Shown piece by piece: positions 10,380-17,637 of a DNA stretch of 17,682 nt. Positions within the stretch are counted from its first letter, which is position 1. Every line of letters starts with the position of its first letter. Source of the DNA: Eubacterium sp. (GTDB lineage: Bacteria; Bacillota; Clostridia; Oscillospirales; Acutalibacteraceae); the NCBI GenBank assembly GCA_024696725.1, contig JAILGO010000029.1:1-17682 (forward strand), in the 5' to 3' direction. Below the pieces are notes generated by a model. It was given only the letters and a program-made list of their open reading frames with translations, was not told the DNA's origin and did not search any database. A program made the translations under genes and the position numbers.

Positions 10380-11647
10380 CACTTTTTCCCTTTTATTCTA
10401 TCCCAGTACGCCTTATACGCCTGCTCGTTCTTATTCTCGCCGTATTCGTAATACTTTGTGTTCTTAATAGCGTCGGGAAGGTATTGCTGATAGGTCCAGT
10501 GGTTCGGGTATGAATGGGGATAGATATAGTGCTGTCCCTTTACCTCGGCGTCCTCTCCGTCATAGTGCTTATTCTGAAGCTGACGCGGTATAGGACCGAT
10601 ATTGCCCTTTTTCACATCGCTCATAGCCGCCTTGATTGCGTTATTTGCGCTGTTGCTCTTAGGACTTGTCGCTACGAGGATAACAGCGTCGGCGAGCGGA
10701 ATCTCCGCCTCGGGAAGTCCGACTGCCTGAGCGATATCAACGGCTGCCTTGACTATCGGTATAATCTGGGGATAGGCAAGCCCGACGTCCTCGCAGGCGC
10801 ATACCATAAGCCTTCTGCACGCGCTCGGTAAATCCCCCGCTTCAAGCAGTCTTGCAAGATAGTGAAGCGCAGCGTCGGGGTCTGAGCCGCGCATACTTTT
10901 CTGATAAGCGGATACGATATCGTAATGCTCGTCGCCGTCGCGGTCATAGCGAAGCGAGGATTTCTGGGCAAGCTCTGTTGCAGTTTCAAGCTTAATGAGC
11001 TTTTTTCCGTCCTTTGCAGAGGTTGCGAGATAACAGTTTTCTACGGAATTCAGCGCCTTTCTTACGTCGCCGCCGCAGCCGTAGGCAATCCTTTTAACCA
11101 CTCCGTCCTCGCACTCGATATCAATTCCGTTTTCCTCGCTTAAAAAATCGAAGCCGCGCTGAACCGCGGGCATAATATCCTCGGCGGATATGCTTTTAAA
11201 TTCAAACACGGTTGAACGCGAGAGTATAGCCGAATAGACGTAAAAGTACGGATTTTCGGTAGTTGAAGCGATAAGAGTAATCTTTCCGTTTTCTATATAT
11301 TCAAGCAGGGTCTGCTGCTGTCTTTTATTAAAATACTGAATCTCGTCGAGATAAAGCAGAATACCGTTAGGCGCGGTAAAGGTATCAAGCTCCGCTACGA
11401 TATCCTTAATATCCTGAGTCGAGGCGGTGGTTCCGTTAAGACGTCTCAGCGAGCGCTTTGTCTTATTGGCAATAATCGAAGCGACGGTCGTCTTTCCGAC
11501 TCCCGACGGTCCGTAGAATATCAGGTTCGGAATCTCACCGTTTTCTATCATATTGTAAAGCGCCTTACCGGGCGTCAGTAAATGCTTCTGACCTACGACC
11601 TCGCTGATTTCCTTAGGTCTTATTCTGTCTGCAAGCGGATTATTCAA
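10379..11647 (-). CDS. rarA: RarA/MgsA replication-associated recombination AAA+ ATPase
   Basis: 422 residues with this start. RarA (MgsA, the WRNIP1 family) is a tetrameric AAA+ ATPase acting at stalled replication forks, related to clamp-loader subunits. Seen are the N-terminal PLADRIRPKEISEVVGQKHLL, Walker A GPSGVGKTT (46-54), Walker B LLYLDEI (97-103) with YFNKRQQQ, and the arginine-finger region AILSRSTVFEF. The C-terminal domain ends with the family signature YPHSYPNHWTYQQYLPD. The start appears to be TTG at 11647 (NNPLADRIRP): AAGGAG at 11655-11660 lies 7 bases upstream, and other family members start about here. A TTG six codons earlier lies upstream of that ribosome site and is rejected. 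This start sits inside the end of queH (8-bp overlap), and the stop overlaps the nth start. Confidence 0.95.
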   Translation of the reverse strand: MNNPLADRIRPKEISEVVGQKHLLTPGKALYNMIENGEIPNLIFYGPSGVGKTTVASIIANKTKRSLRRLNGTTASTQDIKDIVAELDTFTAPNGILLYLDEIQYFNKRQQQTLLEYIENGKITLIASTTENPYFYVYSAILSRSTVFEFKSISAEDIMPAVQRGFDFLSEENGIDIECEDGVVKRIAYGCGGDVRKALNSVENCYLATSAKDGKKLIKLETATELAQKSSLRYDRDGDEHYDIVSAYQKSMRGSDPDAALHYLARLLEAGDLPSACRRLMVCACEDVGLAYPQIIPIVKAAVDIAQAVGLPEAEIPLADAVILVATSPKSNSANNAIKAAMSDVKKGNIGPIPRQLQNKHYDGEDAEVKGQHYIYPHSYPNHWTYQQYLPDAIKNTKYYEYGENKNEQAYKAYWDRIKGKK

Positions 11648-12269
11648 TAGAGTTCTCCTTTTCAACGTTACGGGAATAAACGCAGCCGCAGAAATTCTGA
11701 CGGTAGAGGTTATACTCCCTGCTCAATTCTATCGAGCGCTTATATCCCTCTTTCTTTTTAAAGTCGGACGGAAGCCACCTTACGCCGTATTCCTCCTCAA
11801 GCTCAAAGCCGATTTCGTTAATCTTTTCGGAATTCTTAAGAGGACTTATAGTCAGCGTGGTACAGAAGAAATCAAAGTCCTCCTCCTTAGCAAGCTGAGC
11901 CGTCTTTTCAAGCCTGAGCCTGTAACACCTGAAGCAACGCGCTCCGCCCTCGGGCACGTCCTCAAAGCCCTCCGCCGTATCGAGATAATCAAGATAGCGG
12001 TAAACGCCTTTTATAAGCTTAACCTCGTTTTTAAGAGGCATTTCCTCTATAAGTCTTTTAAGCTCGGAAAAGCGCTTATCGAACTCGCTCACCGGTGAAA
12101 TATTAGGGTTATAGAAATAAACCGTAATATCAAAATACCCGCTTAAATATTCAAGCACGTAGCTTGAGCACGGCGCGCAGCACGCGTGAAGCAGAAGGCG
12201 CGGCAGCTTTTCCTTATTTATATCTTTTAAAATCGAGTCAAGCTCGTTCTGATAGTTAATTTTATTCAT
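11640..12269 (-). CDS. queH: Epoxyqueuosine reductase QueH
   Basis: 209 residues of the DUF208/QueH family, the non-cobalamin enzyme that reduces epoxyqueuosine to queuosine in the anticodon wobble position of GUN tRNAs. The metal-binding cysteines are all visible: LLLHACCAPCSSYVLEYL (C30, C31, C34), RCFRCYRLRL (C112, C115) and NFCGCVYS (C194, C196). The family stretches VYFYNPNISP and TTLTISPLKNSEKI are also present. It replaces the unrelated QueG. The ATG at 12269 lies one base after the stop of the upstream peptidase gene (TAATATG), with only a weak CTGGGA ribosome site, so coupling is likely. No other queuosine gene is in the window. The match to the family is clear. Confidence 0.95.
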   Translation of the reverse strand: MNKINYQNELDSILKDINKEKLPRLLLHACCAPCSSYVLEYLSGYFDITVYFYNPNISPVSEFDKRFSELKRLIEEMPLKNEVKLIKGVYRYLDYLDTAEGFEDVPEGGARCFRCYRLRLEKTAQLAKEEDFDFFCTTLTISPLKNSEKINEIGFELEEEYGVRWLPSDFKKKEGYKRSIELSREYNLYRQNFCGCVYSRNVEKENSIE

Positions 12270-12270
12270 A

Positions 12271-13770
12271 TTATCCCAGATAATTCTTTGGGTTCACCTT
12301 ACTTCCGTCAATGATTACCTCAAAGTGACAATGAGGTCCCGTAGAGTTGCCCGTCGAGCCGCTCTTTGCAATCTGCTGGCCCTTCTTGACAGTCTGACCG
12401 ACGCTCACGAGAATTGAAGAATTGTGGGCGTATAGGGTTACAATCTTTCTTCCCTTAGCGTCCGTACCGTGATATACCATTACATAGTAGCCGTAGGAGT
12501 AATTAAGGCGCTTAACCGTTATAACTATTCCCTTCTGAGCCGCTACAACCTTAGAGCCGACGGGACACGGGAAATCCGTTCCCGTATGGGGTCTTCCGTT
12601 ACTGTAATGACCGAAGGGACAGGAAACGCCCGTATGACCGGGTACGGGATAACAGAGGCTGAGTGCTGCGTTCGAGCCTGCGAACAAATCGCCGTCGCCC
12701 TCGTAATCTCCCGTAACGTCGTCGGCGTTATGCTCGGGATTTGCGGCTGTAGTAACCTCGCTCGGGTCCTTAAGTCCGCTTAAAAGCGCGTCGATTTCGC
12801 TGTTTACCTGTTTAATTATCTCCTCGTCCTCATTTCTGAACTCGGTATAAATCATAGCCTGCTTAGCGTACTCTGCGAAAAGTCTGTCGGACTCTGCGCG
12901 GTCGTCGGCAAGCTGAATCTTTTTAGCGGCAATTTCCTTCTGATTACTGATTATCTTATCCTGCTCGCCCTTGAGCTGGTTTCTTTTTGTATTGAGCTTT
13001 CCCTGTGCGGTAGTAAGCTTCGCCTTACGCTGATTGAGTCCGTCCTGACGGTTAACGATTTCGTCCATCTTTGAGTTAACCTCTTTAAGAAGCGCGGTAT
13101 CGCTTTTAGCTACGGCTTTTATCATTTCAAGCCTGCTGAAAAACTGAGAAATATCCTCGCTTGTAAGCAGGGCGGCTATAATGCTCGCGTTTCCGCTTAT
13201 GTAGAGAGCGCGCATACGAAGGCAGTAAGCGTCGTAGGTATTGTTAAAGCTGTTTTGCAGTTTATCGTATTCCTTCTTCTCTTTATCGAACTGTTTCTGA
13301 AGGTTTTTAAGCTCCTTTTCAAGCGGCTCAATCTGTTTATTGAGCTCGTCGACCTTTTTCTGAGACTGCGCAATCTCTTTATCGAGAACGTTAAGCTCCT
13401 CGTTTATAAAGCCTATTCTCTCGTCAAGAGCGTTGATATACGCCTCGGTATCGTCGGCGCTCTTAGAAAACTGCTCGAGCTTTTTACTGTTTTCCTCAAG
13501 CATTTTCTTAAGCTCTTTCTTTTGCTGCTCAAGCGTTTTCTGCGCTCTTTTCTTAGCCTTTTCATTATTCTCCGTCGTTTCCTGAGTCGTTTTTTCGTCT
13601 ATCGTTCTCGGCTCGTACGCGGAAGTAGGGTGAGTCGTTGCCGCAGTAGTCGAGGTAACGGAAACGTCCTCTTCTCCTTCGGGCTCGTCGGCATAAACGC
13701 TCATGCCTAGAGCTGTGAAAAGTACGGCTGCCGACAGGATTAAAGCTATAAGTTTATTAATGAATTTCAA
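12271..13770 (-). CDS. Secreted PcsB-like M23 peptidase (coiled coil + LytM domain), copy 1
   Basis: 499 residues. The signal peptide MKFINKLIALILSAAVLFTA...VYA is cut at about residue 27. A Ser/Thr-rich stretch follows, then a long coiled coil (about 65-330) rich in Lys/Glu/Gln containing YCLRMRALYISG, as in PcsB/CwlO N-terminal domains. The C-terminal M23 LytM domain has its zinc ligands H395 and D399 (HTGTDF) and H482 in HCHFE, with H449 and H480 as catalytic histidines. This predicts a peptidoglycan endopeptidase whose activity is held in check by the coiled coil, typically until activated by FtsEX. The start is TTG 13770, the only possible one: the preceding in-frame codon is a stop, and AAAGGAG (13781-13787) lies 10 bases upstream. 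It lies 31 bases downstream of a close paralogue and 1 base before queH. Confidence 0.94.
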   Translation of the reverse strand: MKFINKLIALILSAAVLFTALGMSVYADEPEGEEDVSVTSTTAATTHPTSAYEPRTIDEKTTQETTENNEKAKKRAQKTLEQQKKELKKMLEENSKKLEQFSKSADDTEAYINALDERIGFINEELNVLDKEIAQSQKKVDELNKQIEPLEKELKNLQKQFDKEKKEYDKLQNSFNNTYDAYCLRMRALYISGNASIIAALLTSEDISQFFSRLEMIKAVAKSDTALLKEVNSKMDEIVNRQDGLNQRKAKLTTAQGKLNTKRNQLKGEQDKIISNQKEIAAKKIQLADDRAESDRLFAEYAKQAMIYTEFRNEDEEIIKQVNSEIDALLSGLKDPSEVTTAANPEHNADDVTGDYEGDGDLFAGSNAALSLCYPVPGHTGVSCPFGHYSNGRPHTGTDFPCPVGSKVVAAQKGIVITVKRLNYSYGYYVMVYHGTDAKGRKIVTLYAHNSSILVSVGQTVKKGQQIAKSGSTGNSTGPHCHFEVIIDGSKVNPKNYLG

Positions 13771-13801
13771 TTATGATTAACTCCTTTATTGCGGAATGGT
13801 A

Positions 13802-15208
13802 TTAAGGTAAATATGCGGCAGGGTCAACCGCGCAGCTCTGATAAGGACCGCCGACCCTCACCTCGAAATGACAGTGAGGTCCGGTAGAGTTACCCGTTGA
13901 GCCGCTGTAAGCAATCTGCTGTCCTTTTTTAACATACTGACCCTCAGATACGATAATATCGTTATTATGGGCGTAGAGGGTATATACCTCTTTACCCGAG
14001 GGAGTCAGCTTATCGTGCATAATAACAATATAGTGACCGTAGCTTCTTTCAAGAAGACGCACGAGAATTACCGTACCCGATTCAGAGGCAACAATCCTCT
14101 GGTCCTCGTTTCCTCTCGTTGAGAAGTCGCAGCCCGTATGGCCCTCATAGGCGCCGAAGCCGCAGGTTATAGTCGTATAGCTCGGGCACGGATAGGTAAG
14201 ACTTATACGGTCCGCGGGAGGCGAGGTTACGGCGGTAGTTGTCGTAGTAGTTGCAGCGGTAGTATTATCGGCGTCGCCGTCTGACTTCTTAGAGTTTGTA
14301 GTTGTAGTTGTTGTGGTAGTCGGAGCGGTGGTCGTAGGCTTTACATACTTTTTCGCCGCTTCCGCGATTGCGTCGTCTATTTCGTCGAGGTCGCTCTGCG
14401 CCATATCTCTGTACTCGCCGTACTCGGCGGTTTTATCGTGAAGGCGCTTCAGCTTCTGATTCGCTTCAAGCTGCTGCTCCTCAATTACCGCCTGCTGAGA
14501 GTTCATTTCCTCCTGCTTTTCAAGCAGCTCGGTCTTTCTCGTTTTAAGGCTTTCCTTATCGGCTTTAAGCTGAAGCTGCTTTTCGCCGAGCGTTTTATTC
14601 TTTTCGTCGAGCTTTTCCTTCGCGTCGACGATTTCCGTCGTCTGAGCTCTTACGCTTTCAAGAAGCTCGCCGTCCTGCTTTGACACGGAGCGCACCATTT
14701 CAAGCCTCGTCATAAAGCTCTGAACGCCTCCGCCCTCGATTAAAAACGCGAGCACGCTGTCAAAGCTTCCGCTTATATACATAGCTCTGAGGCGCTTACA
14801 GTAAAGCTCATAATTCTTATTGAATTCGGCGCTCAGCTCCTCGATTTCAGCCTCGAGCTCCTTTACCTCAAGCTTAATATGCTCCATTTCCTTTTCATTT
14901 GCGGAAATGCTGTTTTCAAGCTCGACAGCCTTCTCCTCAAGCGACTTATACTCGCTTTTTGTAAGATTGAACTGTTCGGTAAGATACTTTATCTTTTTAT
15001 CGAGAGCCTCAAGATATTCCTCCGTATCCTCGCTCTGAGAATCGTACTGCGCGAGCTTTTTCTCTATCTCGTCGAGCTTTCTCTGCGCTTCTGCGCGCTG
15101 CTCGCTTAACGATGAATCGCCGTCGACCGCAAGAGCCGTTCCTCCCGAGGAGGAAAGGCTGAATATAAAGCACGCCGCAAGGATTACCGATAAAATTCTC
15201 TTTTTCAT
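13802..15208 (-). CDS. Secreted PcsB-like M23 peptidase (coiled coil + LytM domain), copy 2
   Basis: 468 residues from ATG 15208, chosen because AAGGTGA (15213-15219) lies just upstream; 13 further in-frame codons upstream look like non-coding leader. The signal peptide MKKRILSVILAACFIFSLSS is cut near residue 27 (TALA). A coiled coil spans about 35-285 and includes YCKRLRAMYISGSFDSVLAF, parallel to copy 1. A low-complexity linker of Thr runs with Pro/Ala (about 288-335) leads to the LytM domain. Zinc ligands are H357, D361 (HTGCDF) and H447, with H414 and H445 as catalytic histidines; both paralogues share GSTGNSTGPHCHFEV. It is the promoter-proximal gene of the long leftward operon and is predicted to cut peptidoglycan cross-bridges during division or growth. 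The two copies keep the same architecture but have diverged strongly in the coiled coil. Confidence 0.94.
   Translation of the reverse strand: MKKRILSVILAACFIFSLSSSGGTALAVDGDSSLSEQRAEAQRKLDEIEKKLAQYDSQSEDTEEYLEALDKKIKYLTEQFNLTKSEYKSLEEKAVELENSISANEKEMEHIKLEVKELEAEIEELSAEFNKNYELYCKRLRAMYISGSFDSVLAFLIEGGGVQSFMTRLEMVRSVSKQDGELLESVRAQTTEIVDAKEKLDEKNKTLGEKQLQLKADKESLKTRKTELLEKQEEMNSQQAVIEEQQLEANQKLKRLHDKTAEYGEYRDMAQSDLDEIDDAIAEAAKKYVKPTTTAPTTTTTTTTNSKKSDGDADNTTAATTTTTTAVTSPPADRISLTYPCPSYTTITCGFGAYEGHTGCDFSTRGNEDQRIVASESGTVILVRLLERSYGHYIVIMHDKLTPSGKEVYTLYAHNNDIIVSEGQYVKKGQQIAYSGSTGNSTGPHCHFEVRVGGPYQSCAVDPAAYLP
14221..14340 (-). repeat. Low-complexity Thr-codon tracts in copy-2 M23 peptidase
   Basis: Two runs of ACT/ACA/ACG/ACC codons encode TTTTTTTT and TTTTTT within the linker between coiled coil and LytM domain. 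On the plus strand they read as GTAGTTGT-type repeats. Codons are mixed, so this is a protein-level repeat more than a pure microsatellite. It marks a flexible, probably exposed wall-spanning linker. Confidence 0.7.
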
Positions 15209-15267
15209 AAAGTCACCTTTTATACTGAAAATTATAAAAAAGCACAATATATACTAATACAAATTAT

Positions 15268-15296
15268 ATTATACCACATATATTATGATAAGTAAA
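15268..15296 (-). promoter_or_regulatory. Promoter of the M23-queH-rarA-nth operon
   Basis: On the minus strand TTTACT (15291-15296) and a perfect TATAAT (15268-15273) are separated by 17 bp, and TGG immediately before the -10 gives an extended -10. The predicted start is near 15261, with an AT-rich leader of about 50 bases before ATG 15208. The region between this and the upstream terminator (15297-15333) is very AT-rich and may act as an UP element. Confidence 0.75.
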
Positions 15297-15333
15297 ATAT
15301 AAATTATTATTTTTTAACAGAAAATTTTCTCAG

Positions 15334-15368
15334 AAAAAAATATTTAAACGGCGCCCGAAAGCGCCGTT
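15334..15368 (-). terminator. Intrinsic terminator of the beta-helix surface protein gene
   Basis: On the minus strand AACGGCGC pairs with GCGCCGTT (15361-15368 with 15347-15354), closed by a U.G pair on a UUCG tetraloop. TAAATA and seven U (15334-15340) follow. It starts 3 bases after the stop codon at 15372-15374. Confidence 0.9.
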
Positions 15369-15371
15369 AAA

Positions 15372-17192
15372 TTACGCGTTAACTGCTTTTCCGTTAACGT
15401 AGAGCTTGTAGCCGTTGAAATTGATATTTGAATTAGTATCGTCGGCGTTGTCGAGACTCGTTACGTAGCTGTCGCCCGTAAGCGTGATTTTTGAGGCTTT
15501 ATCGAGCCTGAGCGTTATCTCTTTTGCGGTATTATCGCCGTTGACTGCGCCCTCGTATTCCGAAGCGCTGAGGTTAATATTAACGGTCGAGATGCTGTCC
15601 GCGACGACGTTTCCGCTGAGAGTCTGTTTTTCTGCATTAAGCGTTACATTACCGCCGTTTGAGCCGCTGTTTCCCCACTCGCTTGTCGCTGCCGCGTTAA
15701 GAAGCGTTCCGCTACCGAAAACGAGCTTTGTGTTTTTTAGGTTAATTACCGCGTCGGTATTTGTAACGAAGAACATCGGTGCGGTTTTGTAATACTCCGA
15801 CGCGCTTTGAATTTCAAGAGTTGAATCAGTAACCGTTAGAGTTCCCGTACCTTCTGACGCGTCGCCGCTCATTGACTGATAGAGCATTACGCCCGCGTTA
15901 TCTACGCCGTTTCTGTTTCCCGCGCCGCTTGCGGTAAGGGTTGAATCAGTTACCGAAGCGGAATTCTTGCCCTCTATAACGATATTCTGAGAGCCGTTGG
16001 CTGTTCCCGTCGTATTCTCGATGCTGATATTACCCGTCGAGTAGATTACGGGCGAGCCCTTACCGTTAGTTTCAAGGGTTGAGTTCTTCACCTTTACAGT
16101 ACCCTCTCCCCTGTCGGTTGCGAGCGCCGCGCAGGAGCCGCCCTGAGTTGTAATATTCACACTGTCGGCTTCTATATATCCTCCGTAGGTTGCGTCAAGG
16201 CCTCTCGCGGAGCGCGCTCCGGTTGAGGTAATCGTTGAGTCGCTGATATATACCTTCGCGTTTTCACCCGTTGAGAACACGGCGTTTGCGCCCTCTGCGT
16301 CAGTGTTTATTGTTGCGCCCTTAATCGTAGCGACAGAGTCGCTCCTGACGAGGATAGCGGCGTTTACGCCGTTGAATTCCGAGCTTTCGGTATTCGTGCT
16401 GTCGCCCGTTTTTGTAACCGTTGCGCCGTTTATCGTCGCGTTGCCTCCGTCCGTTACGAGTATCGCGCTCTCGTCGGCGTTTTCGGAAGTATAGCTGTCG
16501 CTGAGCGTTTCGTCTCCCGTTACGGTTTTTGCGCCGCTCGCCTCGACCGAAGCGTTGCTTTCAGACATCGGAGGCGCCGTCTGAGACTGCGTTGCAGGGC
16601 TTTCAGCGAAGCATTTTGAGGTTGCTTCGGACTGAATTACGGTAAGGCAGCCCGCGACAATCAGAACGGACAGCGCGTAAATTACCGTTCTTTTCCATCC
16701 GCTGAAGGTTTCATTAACTCCCTTTTTATTGAAGCCCGACATAATGAGCCAGAGCAGTATCGCCGCAGCGAGCATGCTTTCAGCCGCAAAAACTACATAG
16801 TAAACCGTTCTCAGCCCTCCGCGCTTCTGCGACGAAGCGTTATTCATATCGGGAGGCATATCGGGAGGCGCTTGCTGACCGTTTCCGTTATCGTTACCGT
16901 TCGGCATTTCAGGAGGCTCTTCCGCTCCGTTCTGCGTATCGGAATCCGGTTTATCCGGCGGCGTTTGCTGTGCGCTTGCGTTATCATTATCCGGCATCTC
17001 CGGCGGCTGAGAGCTTCCGTCGGGAAGCTCAGGCGGAGCTTGCTGTGCGCTGAATTCGCTCTGCGGGGTTCCCGTTGAGGAAGCGGTGCTTTCAGCGGCG
17101 AAGCTCATTGTAAGAACTGCGCCGGCGCCGAGAGCTATAAGCATAAGTATCATAATAATATTTTTCATTGTTCGTTTAGTGACCTTATTCAT
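15372..17192 (-). CDS. Multi-pass surface protein with PPEMP repeats and beta-helix-like domain
   Basis: 606 residues; function not recognised. A basic N-terminus leads into hydrophobic segment 1 (about 11-30, a signal anchor). A Pro-rich low-complexity region (50-117) carries PPELPD, PPEMPD, PPDKPD, PPEMPN and PPDMPP. Two further transmembrane segments are VYYVVFAAESMLAAAILLWLIM (130-151) and VIYALSVLIVAGCLTVI (170-186), with a positive loop FNKKG...WKR between them. Residues from about 220 on repeat short units such as STITSTG, NSTLETNG, DSTLTASG and DSTLEIQS, with Gly/Asn/Ser/Thr at turns. This is the pattern of a right-handed parallel beta-helix, as in carbohydrate-binding or autotransporter-like surface proteins. 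The topology should place both the Pro-rich region and the beta-helix outside. ATG 17192 follows AAAGGAG (17201-17207) by 8 bases; GTG 17201 overlaps that site. It is a single gene between two terminators. It may be a polysaccharide-binding or adhesive protein. Confidence 0.8.
   Translation of the reverse strand: MNKVTKRTMKNIIMILMLIALGAGAVLTMSFAAESTASSTGTPQSEFSAQQAPPELPDGSSQPPEMPDNDNASAQQTPPDKPDSDTQNGAEEPPEMPNGNDNGNGQQAPPDMPPDMNNASSQKRGGLRTVYYVVFAAESMLAAAILLWLIMSGFNKKGVNETFSGWKRTVIYALSVLIVAGCLTVIQSEATSKCFAESPATQSQTAPPMSESNASVEASGAKTVTGDETLSDSYTSENADESAILVTDGGNATINGATVTKTGDSTNTESSEFNGVNAAILVRSDSVATIKGATINTDAEGANAVFSTGENAKVYISDSTITSTGARSARGLDATYGGYIEADSVNITTQGGSCAALATDRGEGTVKVKNSTLETNGKGSPVIYSTGNISIENTTGTANGSQNIVIEGKNSASVTDSTLTASGAGNRNGVDNAGVMLYQSMSGDASEGTGTLTVTDSTLEIQSASEYYKTAPMFFVTNTDAVINLKNTKLVFGSGTLLNAAATSEWGNSGSNGGNVTLNAEKQTLSGNVVADSISTVNINLSASEYEGAVNGDNTAKEITLRLDKASKITLTGDSYVTSLDNADDTNSNINFNGYKLYVNGKAVNA
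16842..17042 (-). repeat. Region coding Pro-rich PPE/PPD-MP repeats
   Basis: At least five imperfect units of the form (Q)QAPPxMPD/N are spaced by short Asn/Gly/Ser/Gln linkers. The DNA repeats are imperfect (variants of GGCGGNATGCC read on either strand). The region lies outside the membrane between the first and second hydrophobic segments. Confidence 0.75.
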
Positions 17193-17215
17193 TTCGTTCA
17201 CTCCTTTTTCTTTTT

Positions 17216-17230
17216 CGGAGTCTTTCTCCG
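17216..17230 (-). promoter_or_regulatory. Small leader hairpin before the beta-helix gene
   Basis: CGGAG and CTCCG form a 5-bp stem around 5 bases, 8 bases upstream of the AAAGGAG ribosome site. Its CTCC arm could instead pair with that GGAG. Regulation is speculative. No convincing promoter is seen in 17193-17273. Confidence 0.3.
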
Positions 17231-17273
17231 TTACACACAGAGTACAACCCGTTTCTTAAATGAATATTAAACG

Positions 17274-17294
17274 AAAAAGAGCGAAGCACCGCTC
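17274..17294 (-). terminator. Probable terminator after the SASP gene
   Basis: On the minus strand GAGCG and CGCTC form a 5-bp stem (6 with a G.U pair) around GTGCTT. Five U (17274-17278) follow. The stem is short, so termination may be partial. Confidence 0.5.
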
Positions 17295-17310
17295 CGCCCG
17301 TTTTGATTCA

Positions 17311-17496
17311 TTATCTCATTGACTCTTCGTAAGCCTTAATCATTTTCTTGACCATCTGACCGCCGATTGAGCCTGCCTGCTTGGAGGTAAGGTCGCCGTT
17401 GTAACCCTGCTTAAGGTTAACGCCTACCTCTGAAGCTGCTTCCATCTTGAAACGGTTAAGAGCCTCTTTAGCCTCGGGAACTGTGTTCTTTGCCAT
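17311..17496 (-). CDS. Small acid-soluble spore protein, alpha/beta type (SASP)
   Basis: 61 residues. Alpha/beta SASPs coat DNA in the dormant spore and protect it against UV and depurination, then are cut by the GPR protease at germination. VPEAKEALNRFKMEAASEVGV (6-26) matches the first family helix and the GPR site (cut after A21 in EAASE). SKQAGSIGGQMVKKMIK (38-54) matches the conserved GSVGGxMVKxM second helix. The start is ATG 17496 with GAGGTG (17505-17510) 8 bases upstream. The frame stays open for 22 more codons, but they run through the leader inverted repeat and lack the family sequence. The gene is expected to be under the forespore sigma factor G; I could not place a convincing sigma-G promoter. 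Its presence suggests the host forms endospores. Confidence 0.95.
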   Translation of the reverse strand: MAKNTVPEAKEALNRFKMEAASEVGVNLKQGYNGDLTSKQAGSIGGQMVKKMIKAYEESMR

Positions 17497-17520
17497 TTGA
17501 AATACACCTCGTTTTTTCTT

Positions 17521-17557
17521 ATTTGCAGGGCAAAAATCAGAGCGCCGCCCTGCAAAT
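17521..17557 (-). promoter_or_regulatory. Inverted repeat / stem-loop in the SASP leader
   Basis: ATTTGCAGGGC (17521-17531) and GCCCTGCAAAT (17547-17557) form a perfect 11-bp stem around a 15-base loop, ending 10 bases upstream of the SASP ribosome site. On the minus strand no U-run follows (AAGAAAAAA), so it is not a terminator for that direction. It may be an mRNA leader structure or an operator. A 10-bp palindrome CCTTGCAAGG (17562-17571) lies just upstream of it. Confidence 0.6.
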
Positions 17558-17589
17558 TTCACCTTGCAAGGTTATTGTTTGTATTTCAT

Positions 17590-17637
17590 TCAGAAAAAAC
17601 AAATGTAAATTTTAACAAAACTGATTACTTTTTTCAT
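17590..17637 (-). CDS. Possible 15-residue leader peptide or small hydrophobic peptide
   Basis: An ATG at 17637 with AGGAG (17646-17650) placed 8 bases upstream opens a frame of 15 codons, MKKVISFVKIYICFF, ended by TGA at 17590-17592. The peptide is basic then hydrophobic. The ribosome site and spacing are as good as those of the real genes here, but so short a frame can arise by chance. It lies in the presumed SASP transcript, 93 bases before the SASP start. It may be a leader peptide, a small membrane peptide or the remnant of a signal sequence. Confidence 0.25.
   Translation of the reverse strand: MKKVISFVKIYICFF

Noticed and set aside
13255..13710. Leu-rich open frame of 151 codons on the plus strand that looks like a membrane protein
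   Set aside because: It is the antisense of the Lys/Glu/Gln-rich coiled coil of the M23 peptidase; CTT/TTC complement of AAG/GAA produces false hydrophobic proteins.
15231..15236. Second TATAAT on the minus strand closer to the M23 copy-2 start
   Set aside because: No acceptable -35 at 16-18 bp (TATTAG) and no extended -10; the promoter at 15268-15296 is much better.
16648..16662. Lipobox-like LIVAGC in the beta-helix protein
   Set aside because: It lies in the third hydrophobic segment at about residue 176-182, not in an N-terminal signal peptide, so lipoprotein processing is unlikely.
17497..17562. N-terminal extension of the SASP (22 codons)
   Set aside because: SASPs of this family start close to the first helix; the ribosome site GAGGTG lies inside the extension and points to ATG 17496.
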